A stretch of DNA of 64,000 bases, taken from assembly GCF_958979055.1 (NCBI RefSeq), contig NC_084894.1, forward strand, positions 26,793,616 through 26,857,615, in the 5' to 3' direction. The position numbers were made by a program, and so were the translations under genes. Shown in pieces: positions 40,783 through 50,622 of this stretch; within the stretch, counting starts at the first letter, position 1; each line of letters begins with the position of its first letter. Below the pieces are notes generated by a model that searched no databases, was not told the DNA's origin, and was given only the letters and a program-made list of their open reading frames with translations. The DNA comes from Alnus glutinosa. Its lineage: Eukaryota; Streptophyta; Magnoliopsida; Fagales; Betulaceae.

Positions 40783-41394
40783 TCTAACAACCCACCCTAA
40801 CAATACAATATTGTTCGCTTTTGGCTCCCACGAACCAGACTTCCCAAGAGGTCACCCATCCTGGTACTACTCTCGCAGCTCTTGCAGAAGCACGTTTAAC
40901 TGCGGAGTTCTAATAGGTTTATGACCATCATGGCTTTAAAACGCGTTTTGTCAACAAGTGTGCGAATATACATATAAGCACGTACCCATTTTCATACCCA
41001 AGCGATATGGGATGTCACAATCACCCCCTCTTGGGACCTAGTGTCCCTGCTAACGACCTTCATGGGATTACCTCATTCTTGATGTCCAATGAGTGCCCAT
41101 TGGTGACCCTCATGGGCTTGTGCACGCTCCCTCAATCTCAAGCTGAACAATGACTCTAATACCATTTGTAACAATCCACCCTCAACGACATAATATTGTT
41201 CGCTTTTGGCTTCTCTGAACCAGACTTCCCAGAAGGTCACCCATTCTAGTATTACTCTTATAGAAATATGCTTAACTGAGCAGTTTTAATAAGTTCATGG
41301 CCATTACAGTTTTAAAACGTGTTGTATCAAGAAATGTGCGAATATACATATAAGCACATACCATTCCCATACCCAAGTGAAGTAGGACATCACA
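40783..41394 (-). mobile_element. Cassandra-type TRIM retrotransposon
   Basis: Two LTRs (41394-41167 and 41019-40783 on the minus strand, 228 and 237 bp) bracket a 147-bp interior. The minus strand starts TGTGATGTCC, and the partner LTR starts TGTGACATCC. The left-hand LTR on that strand is followed by AATGGTATTAGAGTC, a tRNA-Met primer site. A polypurine tract AAGAGGGGGTGA precedes the second LTR. Both LTRs contain 5S-rRNA-like sequence (CAGGATGGGTGACCTC), the defining feature of Cassandra. No protein is encoded. It lies just past the U-box exon donor, in a pseudogene intron. No clear target duplication was found. Confidence 0.92.
40829..40917 (-). other. 5S-rRNA-like segment inside a Cassandra LTR
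   Basis: On the minus strand it reads GAACTCCGCAGTTAAACGTG, then a diverged loop, then AGGATGGGTGACCTC and TGGGAAGTC, matching plant 5S rRNA box A and box C of the Pol III internal promoter. The 5' part of 5S is missing, so it is LTR sequence and not a gene. A more decayed copy lies at about 41213-41300 in the other LTR. Confidence 0.85.
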
Positions 41395-41737
41395 CTTTTA
41401 CCTCAATATTCTAGTTCACCCACTCCTCGATCGCGCCAGCCATCCCGATGTTCGGCTTTAGCTTCAGCGACTCGAGCACTTGCCCGATGACTAGGTAGGT
41501 TGAGTTGCGACTGTCCTTTATGTAGCACTCGAACTAGTACTTGATAGCGGAGCGCTCATAGTTCTGAGACGACTCCAACACCACCGGCTCCTTCATGACC
41601 TCCTTCGTCAATGGACATAGAAAATTCTTGAATGGCAATGACATCTGGGGCACCGATATGACATTGTATTCTTCAAAATCCAAGTCCAGCGCCTGCGTCA
41701 CGGTGTCTGGTTGGATCGCGAGGCTGCTGAGAATTGG

Positions 41738-41744
41738 AGAGAGA

Positions 41745-41803
<59 letters not shown>

Positions 41804-41851
41804 AGAGACAGAGACAGAGACAGAGACAGAGACAAAGAGAGAGACAGAGAG
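41738..41851. repeat. (GA)n plus GACAGA-type microsatellite within U-box coding sequence
   Basis: About 30 GA units followed by several ACAGAG hexamers. It interrupts the pseudogene frame between RRIVV and the U-box as long Ser-Leu dipeptide runs on the minus strand. Confidence 0.9.
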
Positions 41852-42134
41852 ACCACAATCCGCCTATCCAACACAGGACTAGGATGGGTCAGATCGGCCT
41901 TGAAGAGCTTGACCTGCACTGATATCTCGGAGAAGTTATTGGAGTCAATCCCGAGAGCTCGCGCTAAGTCCATGATGATCGTGCTTTGGATCGCTTTGCT
42001 CGTTCGTCTCCCTTGCCCTTCCTTCTGTAGTGTGCAATGCACTTGGTCTTCATTCTCTATTACCTGCCAAAAAATTCAAATGTGATTTAAGAAATCCATA
42101 CGCACGTATATGTATCAGTATAGAAAGGGAAAGT

Positions 42135-42135
<1 letters not shown>

Positions 42136-42162
<27 letters not shown>
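42136..42162. repeat. Short (GA)n microsatellite
   Basis: About 13 GA units in the probable first intron of the U-box pseudogene. Confidence 0.85.
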
Positions 42163-42165
<3 letters not shown>

Positions 42166-43591
42166 GATACGATGAATGGAGCTTGCTTCATGTCTCAGAG
42201 AGATATCAGCGATTTTCTTGCGGAGATCAGGGAGGTCGGTGAGCGCGAAGTTGAGGAAGGCAAGCTACACGGCGATGGCGAGCATGTGCTTTTAGAGGGA
42301 TTCACGGAGGGGCTGGCAGTGAATGAGGACGAAGATCTTGTTGCGCTTGGCGTAGAGCGACGTCTTATCTGCAGCGGTGGAGAGGTATGCGGCAATGCCC
42401 TTAAGCGCAGTGGTTGTTGCGGTGGGGAGAGAGTCATGTGACAAGATCGAGTGGAGGAGCTAGTGGATGGGGAGGGCCTGGAGTCGGTTCACGAAGGCTG
42501 AGAATTGGCAAGGGTTGTCGAACGAGAAATGGTGCTCGTCAGCGGAGACGCAGAGCTCGGACAACGAGCGCTTGATGGATTCTAACGCTGTTGACATCGA
42601 CAATGGATGCGCCGGTAGTGCTGACGTCATTTCTCAACGAGAGTGACATGCTAGAGTTGGTTGACTCTTCTACAATTTTCCCAATTTAGAAGGAGTGTTT
42701 GTGGTCCGTGCATTATCCCTGTGAAGCACCGCGTTGGAGCTTCCTGGGAAGGAAGAGTCTGAGCATTGACTTTGAGGGAAGACTAACCGGAGTTTGATTC
42801 AACAGATGAATTTCTTTTCTTTTCTTCTTCTCTTTTTTTTTTTTTTTTGGTTCAAAAAACAAGAATAATAAAGAAAAGAAAAGAAAAAAAAGGGCAAGGT
42901 TTTTTAGGGTTTATTAATCAGAACACTTGAGATTGTCTTATTGTAGAAAATCCAATCCAGTCTTTCCTCTTTTCTTTTTTTCTTTTTCTTTTTTTCAATT
43001 TTATCTTTAGCATTGATTTGAATTGACTTTGAACAATTCACTTTTGGTCCTTTTGGATATGATTTGAGAACAAGAGTATGATTGGTTTGTGTTGTCACAA
43101 GAAGGGTGAAGGTGGAGCTTAACAAAAAAAAAAAAAAAAAGTGGTGTGAATTGTAAAGGTATTGCATATTAATTCAGTTTATTAAGTCCTTTATTAATTC
43201 ATTATTTGGATTAGAAATTGTTATATAAATGATTTTAAGGTATTCCAATTGTAATTTGACTAATACTTTTAAAATAATCATGCAGACTTACCTAACACTT
43301 TCCTAAATCGTGACAATGTTATTGACTTTAGTTAAAGGGGATGATATATGCACTCATAGTGCACTATGAATATTTTGAGCATTTCCCTTAGCTAAATAGG
43401 GATAGCCTTGTTATTATATGGCCATGCCTACTTTGTCAAACCCTATGGCTTGGTTGATATGACCTAGTCACAATTGGATGGTGCTTACCCAACTATGTCC
43501 ATATGGTTGGGTATGTAGCCTTACCCAACTACTAGGAGTGACAATTTGGGTTCACGGGTCAGGTTGGTATCATTTTGAATTGAAAAACGGT

Positions 43592-43767
43592 AGCGCTCAT
43601 TTTAGTGTCTTTTTGGAGTCTTTTTATGCTAACATGACACCTTATTTTTAATAAAAAAAATTACAGCTTGATTTATCTCTCCTATTTTTTATTAAAAAAT
43701 ACATTGTGCCATGTCAATATAGAAGGATTTCAAAAAGATACTAAAAGGAGTTTTAGCATTCCTCTTT
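43592..43767. mobile_element. Possible MITE
   Basis: Left TTTTAGTGTCTTTTTGGAGT and inverted right TTTTAGTATCTTTTTGAAAT match, and the similarity continues through AACATGACACC / GACATGGCACA. It splits the older repeat in which it lies. The ends are approximate and no target duplication was confirmed. Confidence 0.6.
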
Positions 43768-44559
43768 CGAGTTATGGGTATACAACTATATGGGTTGACA
43801 CGAATACAACTTATTAATTAATAGTGTATAACTTCTCAATTTTGATACAACTTGTATAACTAAATTGTGACACGACATGGTCCGTATAATTCGTTTAATA
43901 AATAAATTGTGTTGAATTAACACGAACATGACCAGGTTCTCAGTGAATATTCAATCAAAATAAGACTACAATGCAATAATGCCCATCTAGATAAACAACC
44001 ACGTAATAATAATAAAAGATAAGATAAAATTCCAACCGGACATGATAAGAGCATTCTCACTACACATCTACATTAGTTATACTTATACATGGGATTTTGA
44101 AGGGTACAAATATAATTTAAGTCAATGAATTATGTAGGTTGACATGAATTTGATCCATTTATTAATCGTGTTTAATAAGATCAATGTGTTTCAACTCAAA
44201 CCGTATGAAGTTCACAGATCGTATCGAACATTGCCGATCTTAAAAGCCACTTCATATGGAACAAATTTATCTAGTCATTGCATAATTTTTTTTAATCTAA
44301 AGGACATAATTATATTTTTATATAATTAAGATAAATTTAACGGAATGAGATGGCCGGACGCATTGAACTGAAAAATGAGCATGCACGAGATAATTTGATA
44401 GAAAAATTAAAAATCAAAATCTTAAAATAGGAAAGGATCAAAGCACAAGCTGATTCCATTCGAATTTCCATAAACACAAATATTATGGATTCAATCTTAT
44501 TGCTTGTATTAAAAATAGAAAATAGAGAAAGGTTTACGGACAAAATAATGAAGTTTAAA

Positions 44560-45046
44560 GGGAAAAGTATGTATATCACTCAATTGTTAATGCCTCTCTC
44601 AAACTATTAATTTTGTCAATGTTTTTCTTCAAATTATTAAAATATGACAATGTGCCCCCAAAAGCCAGCAAAAATAAAAAATAATTCTAAATTTTCTTTC
44701 AATAAGACAAAAATGTCCTTACAAATTCAAAAAAAAACTAAAAATAAAAAAAAGAGGAAAAAAACGAAAAAAGGAAAAAAAAACTGAAAATTATAATTTT
44801 TTTTTAAAAAAACAAACGAAAAAGAAGGAAAGAAAAACCACTTTTATTTTTTTTTTAGATAATTTTTTGTTATTTTATATTTTTTTAATAATTAGTTAGT
44901 TTCTTTTAAATTTTAATAATTTTATGAAAGATATTTTTGTTATTAGAAGGACATTTACATTTTTTTGATATTTTAGGAAAAACACATCGACATAATTTAT
45001 ATTTTAAGAGATATTAACAATGAAATAATAGTTTAAGGGGTTAAAT

Positions 45047-45050
<4 letters not shown>
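44560..45050. mobile_element. Old inverted-repeat element
   Basis: The halves are loosely symmetrical: CAAACTATTAATTTTGTC / TTAAACTATTATTTCATT, ATGACAATGTG / ATGTCGATGTG, AAAATGTCCTTAC / TAAATGTCCTTCT. The centre is poly-A/T. No transposase or clear target duplication. Confidence 0.4.
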
Positions 45051-45086
<36 letters not shown>

Positions 45087-45301
45087 CCAAGTTTAAACTA
45101 TACAAATTTTAACTAATAAAATCTCTTGATACGGTATTCCTAATTTTTTTCCTCGGGTGTAATCGGGATTTTGGGTTTATTTTTATTTATTTTTTAATCA
45201 ACGAAAGAGACTATTTCTCATTGTCTAATCTAACATTTTAATAATACACAATAGATCAAACCAGACATTTTCAGGTCCCAAGTTTCAACTTTGCACTCGG
45301 C

Positions 45302-45302
<1 letters not shown>

Positions 45303-45333
<31 letters not shown>
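45303..45333. repeat. (CT)n microsatellite in the probable 5' UTR
   Basis: About 15 CT units ending about 20 bp before the ATG of the selenoprotein-T-like gene. CT tracts near plant start sites often sit in leaders. Confidence 0.9.
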
Positions 45334-45336
<3 letters not shown>

Positions 45337-45355
45337 GGCTTGTTTGTGTTGAGCA

Positions 45356-48300
45356 ATGGATCGGACACAGTTGCTTCTGGTGGGATTACCGCTCTTCCTC
45401 TTATTCTCTGATCTCGTCAACCTCTTCACTCCGCCGCCACCACCACCACCCAAGCCCATCCCTCACTCTCACCACCACCACCACCACCACCCGTCACCAC
45501 CAGTTACCAAAGAAAGCCTGGACTTTCCCTCACAGGTAATTTTTGTTTTATTTTTCTAATTTCATGAATTTTTGCCATATGGGGTTCTCCCCCCACTCCT
45601 TTAAAAGTTGATTTATTTGTCTTTGTATTGGAGAAGACAAGCGGTGTTGGAGGGATTGGTCTTGGCAACACAGTCAACATCAACTTCTGCGCTTCTTGCT
45701 CTTACAGGTATCTTAAATTTTCATTTTTTTTTAAAAACAAAATTGGTTGAATTTGGTGATTTGTTAATTGCTAATGGTGGCTTTGGGCTTTTTGATTGGT
45801 GGGTCTAGATTGAATTATATTCTTCGTTATCATAGAATTTAATTTCTTGCATGTTTATGGTGCTGATGTTGGGTGTTTTCATTTGTAATTAGTGTTACGG
45901 ATAAGAGAAAGGGAAAAAGGACTAAAACGGATTATAGATTCTTATGGGTAAAATCCAAAAAGAAAAGAAAAAGGAAAGAACACCTTGATCATCTAAAATC
46001 TCATTGTGGGTATCTGCGATTCTGTTCTAAACCTGTGAAATTATTCTTTACAATCACTTAATTTTTTTTAAAAAAAAAAAAAATTTCAAGGAAAAAAAGT
46101 AAGTGCCTATCCATGGGCCTCATCTATCAACAAGTTGTTTTGGGAACCATGATTGAAAGTTGATTAGAGCATGTTTGGAATGCTTTTGAGTTTTTCATAG
46201 TTGGCGGTTGTTACGTGAATGCGTAACGGATCTTGTAATGCGCCTTTCAACAGGAAAAGAAGCTGGATTTAGATTCTTCTTCCTACCTATTTTGATAGAT
46301 TTTTAGGTTCTGAGGGAACCTAGACCTTAGATTCTAAGGGAACCTAGACCTTAGATTCTAAGGGAACCTAGACCTTAGATTCTAAGGGAACCTAGACCTT
46401 TTCAAACACAATGTTTGGGATTAAATTTGCATGCTTTATTCAGTCACTGATAACTCTTTAAATAGAGATTACATCATGAGTCCTAACTGGGTAGCAACTC
46501 TAAGAGATAATTATCCCCTTCTACCCGCCAAGATAACACTAGTAATTTGAAATAAAAGATAACATTGTCTATCGCAACAATTACTAACCTATTGGCGATG
46601 GACACTTGAAATTAAGATAACTCTAGAACTTGAATTTAAGATAGACTCTGCTGCTTACTCAACTACTAATAATAATAAGATAACATAAATTAAACTAACA
46701 CTAATACGATAAGTTAGCATGCATTCCGTATCACTCCTTCCCCCTTGAAAGTGTCCTTGTCCTCAAGGACAAAAATTGAAAAATTGTGCTTCATTCGCTT
46801 CCTAGGCGGGCGATCTGTTTGGCGGTGTTGGCGGCGTGGCCAGCAGAGACTGCTATGTAGGCTGGCACCATGGTTGGTGGCGCGTTTGTGTTGCCTCTGG
46901 TAATGTTTGCACCTGTGGCTGGGGTGGTCGGTGCAAGGTGATGGTGGTTGTTGGACAAAATTGTAATTGCGACTAGGGGGGGTATGGTGATGTTGGTGGC
47001 GCGATCTGAGGAAATGACGACATGGGATGGTGTGGCTGCGCTCGTTGGGGTTTTGATCTTTTTGGGTGATTTTGGGTGTTTGTGGTGCTGATGGGTTGAT
47101 CTTTGGTGGTGTATCTTCTGGTGATGTGATGGGATCGGGTTTGGGTGGTGGTGTTATTGAGTTTTCCAAATTAATGGGTTTAGTGGTCGTTGAATTTTCT
47201 CCGAATCCATTAGCCCATTGTTGGCTAGGTCTGTTCTCCACTCTTTTTAGTCTCTCTGAAAAAGACTTGATGGCATCGTCAAGCGTCTTTTGGAGAGTCT
47301 CCAGCCGATCATTCCACGAGTCCGCCATTGGAAAACCTGGCTCTGATACCAAAATGTTACGTGAATGATTTCTCGATCACGCAACGGGATAATTTGTTAG
47401 GTTCTGAGGGAACCTAGACCTTAGATTCTGAGGGAACCTAGACCTTTTCAAACACAATGTTTGGGATTAAATTTGCATGCTTTATTCAGTCACTGATAAC
47501 TCTTTAAATAGAGATTACATCATGAGTCCTAACTGGGTAGCAACTCTAAGAGATAATTATCCCCTTCTACCCGCTAAGATAACACTAGTAATTTGAAATA
47601 AAAGATAACATTGTCTATCGCAACAATTACTAACCTATTGGCGATGGACACTTGAAATTAAGATAACTCTAGAACTTGAATTTAAGATAGACTCTGCTGC
47701 TTACTCAACTACTAATAATAATAAGATAACATAAATTAAACTAACACTAATACGATAAGTTAGCATGCATTCCGTATCAGCGGTGTGCTAGTGTCGCAAA
47801 ACTTCGCAACCTAACTCTGTATTTCTGTTGGTGTGATTACCTAGACAATATTTCTAATTCATTGCTTTGTGTTGCATTTCATAGAGGTTCTGCGGAGACA
47901 ATGAAGAAGATGTTGGAGACTGCTTTTCCTGGAATTGATGTTGTACTTGCAAATTATCCACCGAGCTTGCCAAAGCGTCTGCTAGCAAAAGTGGTTCCCT
48001 TTTTTCAGATGGGTGTTGTTGGAATGGTAGTGGCGGGTGAACAGATCTTTCCAATGCTTGGAGTTATGGCACCGCCTCCTTGGTATTATTCTTTGCGTGC
48101 AAATAAATTTGGGACCATTGCAACCTCCTGGCTTCTTGGCAATGCAGCACAGTCCTTCCTGCAAAGCACTGGGGCTTTTGAAGTTTACTTCAACGATGAA
48201 TTGGTTGGTTATCCTTTCTTCCTGTAATATGTTTTATTCTAATAGAGTAATGCTACACATCATCTCCTTGTCCTCCTTTTGTCCTCTCAAATTTGATGTG

Positions 48301-49072
48301 GCTCTTAAAATCACCATTGAATTTATGATAGATCATTATTGAATTTTGATCAAATGGTGATTTTAAGAGTCACATCAATTTTGGGAGGATAAAAGGTGGA
48401 CAAGAGGATGATGTGTAGCATTACTCATTTACAAATGTATAAATTTTCCAGTCCACATTTGCATTCACCACATCCCCGTACACCAGAAATTGATGCAAAC
48501 AAATGGTTGTAACCATCCATCATAAGTCCATGGATTGGACGTTTGGTTCTTTTCAATAGGTTTTAAGTTGACTTAAAAGGTTTTCAGATTGCATATCCAC
48601 CATTATAAACATCAACGATATTGTTAGCAATGTCTTTACAATCTGCTACTCTTTGATATACTGAGCATTTAAAGACTCCAACTTTGTGTTAATTGTGCTT
48701 ATGCCATCTCTAGGGATGACGTTTAATCCTGCTGCTTGATGTGCTTGAAAGTTGAATTTTACGTTGGTTAAAATTTCTTCATTCGTTTTCTTCAATGTGC
48801 TTCTGATATGATGTGCATATGTGAGGGTTCAGCATGACTTTTTTTTTTTTCTTCCTATCTCTCTCTCTCTCTCTCTCTCTAGACAACTAACTAACATGAT
48901 AGTGTATCAATGATATTGCAGTATTCTCATATTCGTACTGCTCTGTACATTGTAGGTTTTCTCTAAACTGAACGTGGGCAGGTTTCCGGGAGAAATTGAA
49001 TTGAAAACTCTCATCGGCAAAAGGTTGACTACCACGGGAATTGCAGACGGCCTTGGAAATTTGTGGTCCTAG
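45356..49072 (+). CDS. SELT: Selenoprotein-T-like protein (Cys homologue)
   Basis: Four exons: 45356-45535, 45634-45707, 47885-48203 and 48956-49072, giving 229 aa with consistent phases. The N-terminal signal or anchor (LLLVGLPLFLLFSDLVNLF) is followed by a Pro run and a His run. Exon 2 ends at CASC, the CxxC redox site; animal SelT has CxxU, so plants use Cys. Exon 3 carries TMKKMLETAFPG, VVLANYPP and a hydrophobic stretch (GVVGMVVAGEQIF), and exon 4 VFSKLNVGRFPGEIELK. SelT is an ER-associated thioredoxin-fold oxidoreductase in animals; the plant role is less known. Intron 2 (2.2 kb) holds a retroelement, intron 3 a MITE, and another MITE lies 31 bp after the stop. None disturbs the coding frame. 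Confidence 0.92.
46209..46733 (-). repeat. LTR of the gag-only element (3' LTR on the minus strand)
   Basis: 525 bp. Nearly identical to its partner over the promoter and R/U-like part (46400-46733 versus 47446-47779), but the last 100 bp on the minus strand differ and the 24-bp repeat has about four copies here. Confidence 0.9.
46307..46400. repeat. 24-bp tandem repeat (about four copies) in the LTR
   Basis: Unit TTCTAAGGGAACCTAGACCT plus TAGA, about four tandem copies. The partner LTR has about two at 47400-47447. Confidence 0.9.
46714..47328 (-). CDS. gag-like N-terminal protein of the compact element
   Basis: An open frame from an ATG at 47328 (MADSWNDRLETLQ) to a stop inside the adjoining LTR, 204 aa. 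The first 40 residues form a helical, coiled-coil-like segment similar to the start of plant retrotransposon gag. The middle is Pro-rich, and the end is basic and His-rich without a zinc knuckle. No protease or polymerase follows. The C-terminal half may be read in an altered frame, since its composition changes abruptly. Confidence 0.6.
   Translation of the reverse strand: MADSWNDRLETLQKTLDDAIKSFSERLKRVENRPSQQWANGFGENSTTTKPINLENSITPPPKPDPITSPEDTPPKINPSAPQTPKITQKDQNPNERSHTIPCRHFLRSRHQHHHTPPSRNYNFVQQPPSPCTDHPSHRCKHYQRQHKRATNHGASLHSSLCWPRRQHRQTDRPPRKRMKHNFSIFVLEDKDTFKGEGVIRNAC
47355..47779 (-). repeat. LTR of the gag-only element (5' LTR on the minus strand)
   Basis: 425 bp. Minus strand starts TGATACGGAATGC, contains CTATTTAAAGAG (TATA-like) and GAATAAAGC, and ends TTCACGTAACA beside the primer site. 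Confidence 0.9.
48245..48426. mobile_element. MITE in SELT intron 3
   Basis: Ends GAGTAATGCTACACATCATC and GATGATGTGTAGCATTACTC are perfect inverted repeats, and the arms continue through TTGTCCTCC and GGTGATTTTAAGAG, so the 182 bp can fold into a long hairpin. The target duplication is not clear. Confidence 0.82.
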
Positions 49073-49103
49073 TTCACAAACCGGATTTAGAGGGTCCAAA
49101 ATC

Positions 49104-49278
49104 GAGTAATTTTAGTAGTCCCTCTTGTGTCCCTTTAAAAATAGTGTGGCTTTTAAAATAATCATGTGATCGATCAAAATCCAATAGTAATCAATCACAA
49201 ATCAAATAGTAATTTTAAAAGGTACATCATTTTTTAAAGGACATAAGAGTGACAAAAGGGGGACTTCTAGCCTTACTC
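49104..49278. mobile_element. MITE with 9-bp target duplication, 31 bp after the SELT stop
   Basis: Arms GAGTAATTTTAGTAGTCC and inverted GAGTAAGGCTAGAAGTCC, with TGTGTCCCTTTAAAAA matching inverted ATGTCCTTTAAAAA. TCCAAAATC is duplicated exactly at 49095-49103 and 49279-49287, the Mutator signature. The shared GAGTAA ends and TTTTAAAAT arms relate it to the MITE at 48245. It probably lies in the SELT 3' UTR. Confidence 0.85.
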
Positions 49279-49287
49279 TCCAAAATC

Positions 49288-50622
49288 AATGTGATTGAAA
49301 GTGCAATAATGCGTCCAAAGTGTGAGTTGTTGGATTTGCCACTTGGATTGCTTTTGCTCAAATCTTGATAGAACGGCATGGGATTCGGTGTTCATCTTTG
49401 TATCAAAAATCTGTATGTTTTTGTCATATAGAAGCCACTACTTGAAAAACTTAAGCTCTCTGGGGCTTGTTTATAAATGTTCTTTTGCATTCTATTCTGC
49501 TATTTGATTGGCACTACCAAGTTTATGCAACCGGTAGTCAAGCCATCTGGCTTCTATATTTCTCTAACAGGACATAAGCTTTTCACAATTCTGGTGGAAG
49601 CTCCTTCAAGAAAGGATAAGTTTGGGAGAAAACAAATCTTTGGGGGTCTTCCATTTACAAGAAGATGCAGGAAAATGCTGTGACGGGTGTACCCTCACAT
49701 AGACTATTGACAAGATCTTATTTTAGGAATTAATCCGTATTGCTAATATATAAGGATTTGAACTTAGAGAAAGGCCCAACATTTTGTGGCAGCTTTTGCT
49801 TGGCTAGATAATACAAAAACCAAGTATCAGTTAAGGTTATGCAGTCTGCAATGCCGATTCACCAGTCGGTCCAGTCCAATGGCTCTCGCCTCTCTGAAAA
49901 TGCTCTCCCCAAATATCAGGGTGTTAGAAGTCAAGGGGGCCTGAGACATAATGCTCAAATCTCTTAAGTGGATCGAAAAGAATTCACATGCATAGTTCTA
50001 TAAAACACGACAAACAATTATTTTTCAGCTGAAAGGCACTACCCTCTTTCGGATGAGCTCTGTGCAATATATGCCATCCCAACAAGTATCATTTCCAGAA
50101 GCTGGGGAGTATTGATGATACTTGAAGAAAAAAAACAGATCATCTACATCAATCTGAGAGGATTATTAATTATCATTTCTTCACAGAAGTGACCAACAGC
50201 CAACTTCAATATGAACGAACAAAGATACATGGGAGGTAATTGAATGTATCATATAAGCAGCACCTCAACTTTATTAGGAACGAATACGTGGGTTGTTATG
50301 GGAGTAAAACAAAAGCAATAATAGGTATTCATTGTAGACATGTTCACTGTTTTCTTCACTTTAGGCCTCGTGTGCCAGAAAAACGTCCATGATTTGATAT
50401 TTATCATCTTCTAATTCAAATGGACTCGCACCATGAAGATGTACATGTGGAAACGTGCCATGACTGCTGACCTGCAAGTAGTAACAAGGAATATAATTTT
50501 AAGGGGGCCTAACTGCAGTAGCATACACCTCGCAAACCAGTCATCCATTTACCAGGAACAGAGAGGGAGAAAAGTAGGCATAGAATCCTACAAGAAGATA
50601 AAGATACCTTTAATTCCAACAT
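49288..50622. other. Intergenic DNA between SELT and NDA
   Basis: Short open frames only. The 3' UTR of the NDA gene should begin near 50622 on the minus strand. No further structure seen. Confidence 0.4.

Larger units (their letters stand above)
38420..42630 (-). pseudogene. U-box / ARM-repeat E3 ubiquitin ligase, broken
   Basis: Collinear remnants run on the minus strand from an ATG at 42630. An N-terminal helical domain has KIFVLIHCQPL with stops at 42460-42462, 42292-42294 and 42265-42267. A linker contains IIMDLARALGID. The U-box has FLCPLTKEVMKEPVVLESS and then a stop where a Trp codon is usual. ARM-repeat exons follow at about 40730-40510 (SSRYKVRNGGIVELV), 39770-39420 (EACCIKIASEKGALVLL), 39180-38900 (EQIARQSAQTLVE, then a frameshift to LQALCNLSGFDNNATILVDS) and 38640-38430 (TIWMIERILRVENHN). 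A functional U-box protein would pass ubiquitin from E2 to substrates. Multiple stops, frameshifts, a microsatellite in the coding region and a retroelement show it is dead. Confidence 0.9.
42631..45302. other. Intergenic DNA upstream of the selenoprotein-T-like gene
   Basis: AT-rich, with poly-T at 42832-42848 and 45051-45086. Degenerate repeat text related to 9801-10140 occurs at 43540-43920. Two inverted-repeat elements are listed separately. No gene seen. Confidence 0.4.
46209..47779 (-). mobile_element. Compact gag-only (TRIM/TR-GAG-like) LTR element in SELT intron 2
   Basis: Perfect target duplications GCGGT (46204-46208 and 47780-47784) flank an element of 1571 bp. On the minus strand the LTRs start TGATACGGAATGC and end CACGTAACA. 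The first LTR is followed by TTT and the primer site TGGTATCAGAGC (47351-47340), and the interior ends in the polypurine tract AAGGGGGAAGGAG. The 621-bp interior encodes only a gag-like N terminus. Such elements move using enzymes of a relative. It is antisense to the host gene. Confidence 0.94.

Noticed and set aside
40829-41300. 5S rRNA genes on the minus strand
   Set aside because: Only the 3' part of 5S matches, and both matches lie inside paired LTRs with a primer site and polypurine tract, so they belong to a Cassandra element.
41673-42085. Several overlapping open frames around the GA tract
   Set aside because: They are translations of a microsatellite in different frames. Only the minus-strand U-box remnants have family similarity.
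45701-45707. Selenocysteine codon and SECIS in the SELT gene
   Set aside because: The redox motif reads CASC with normal Cys codons. Land plants lack the selenocysteine machinery, and no TGA occurs at the site.
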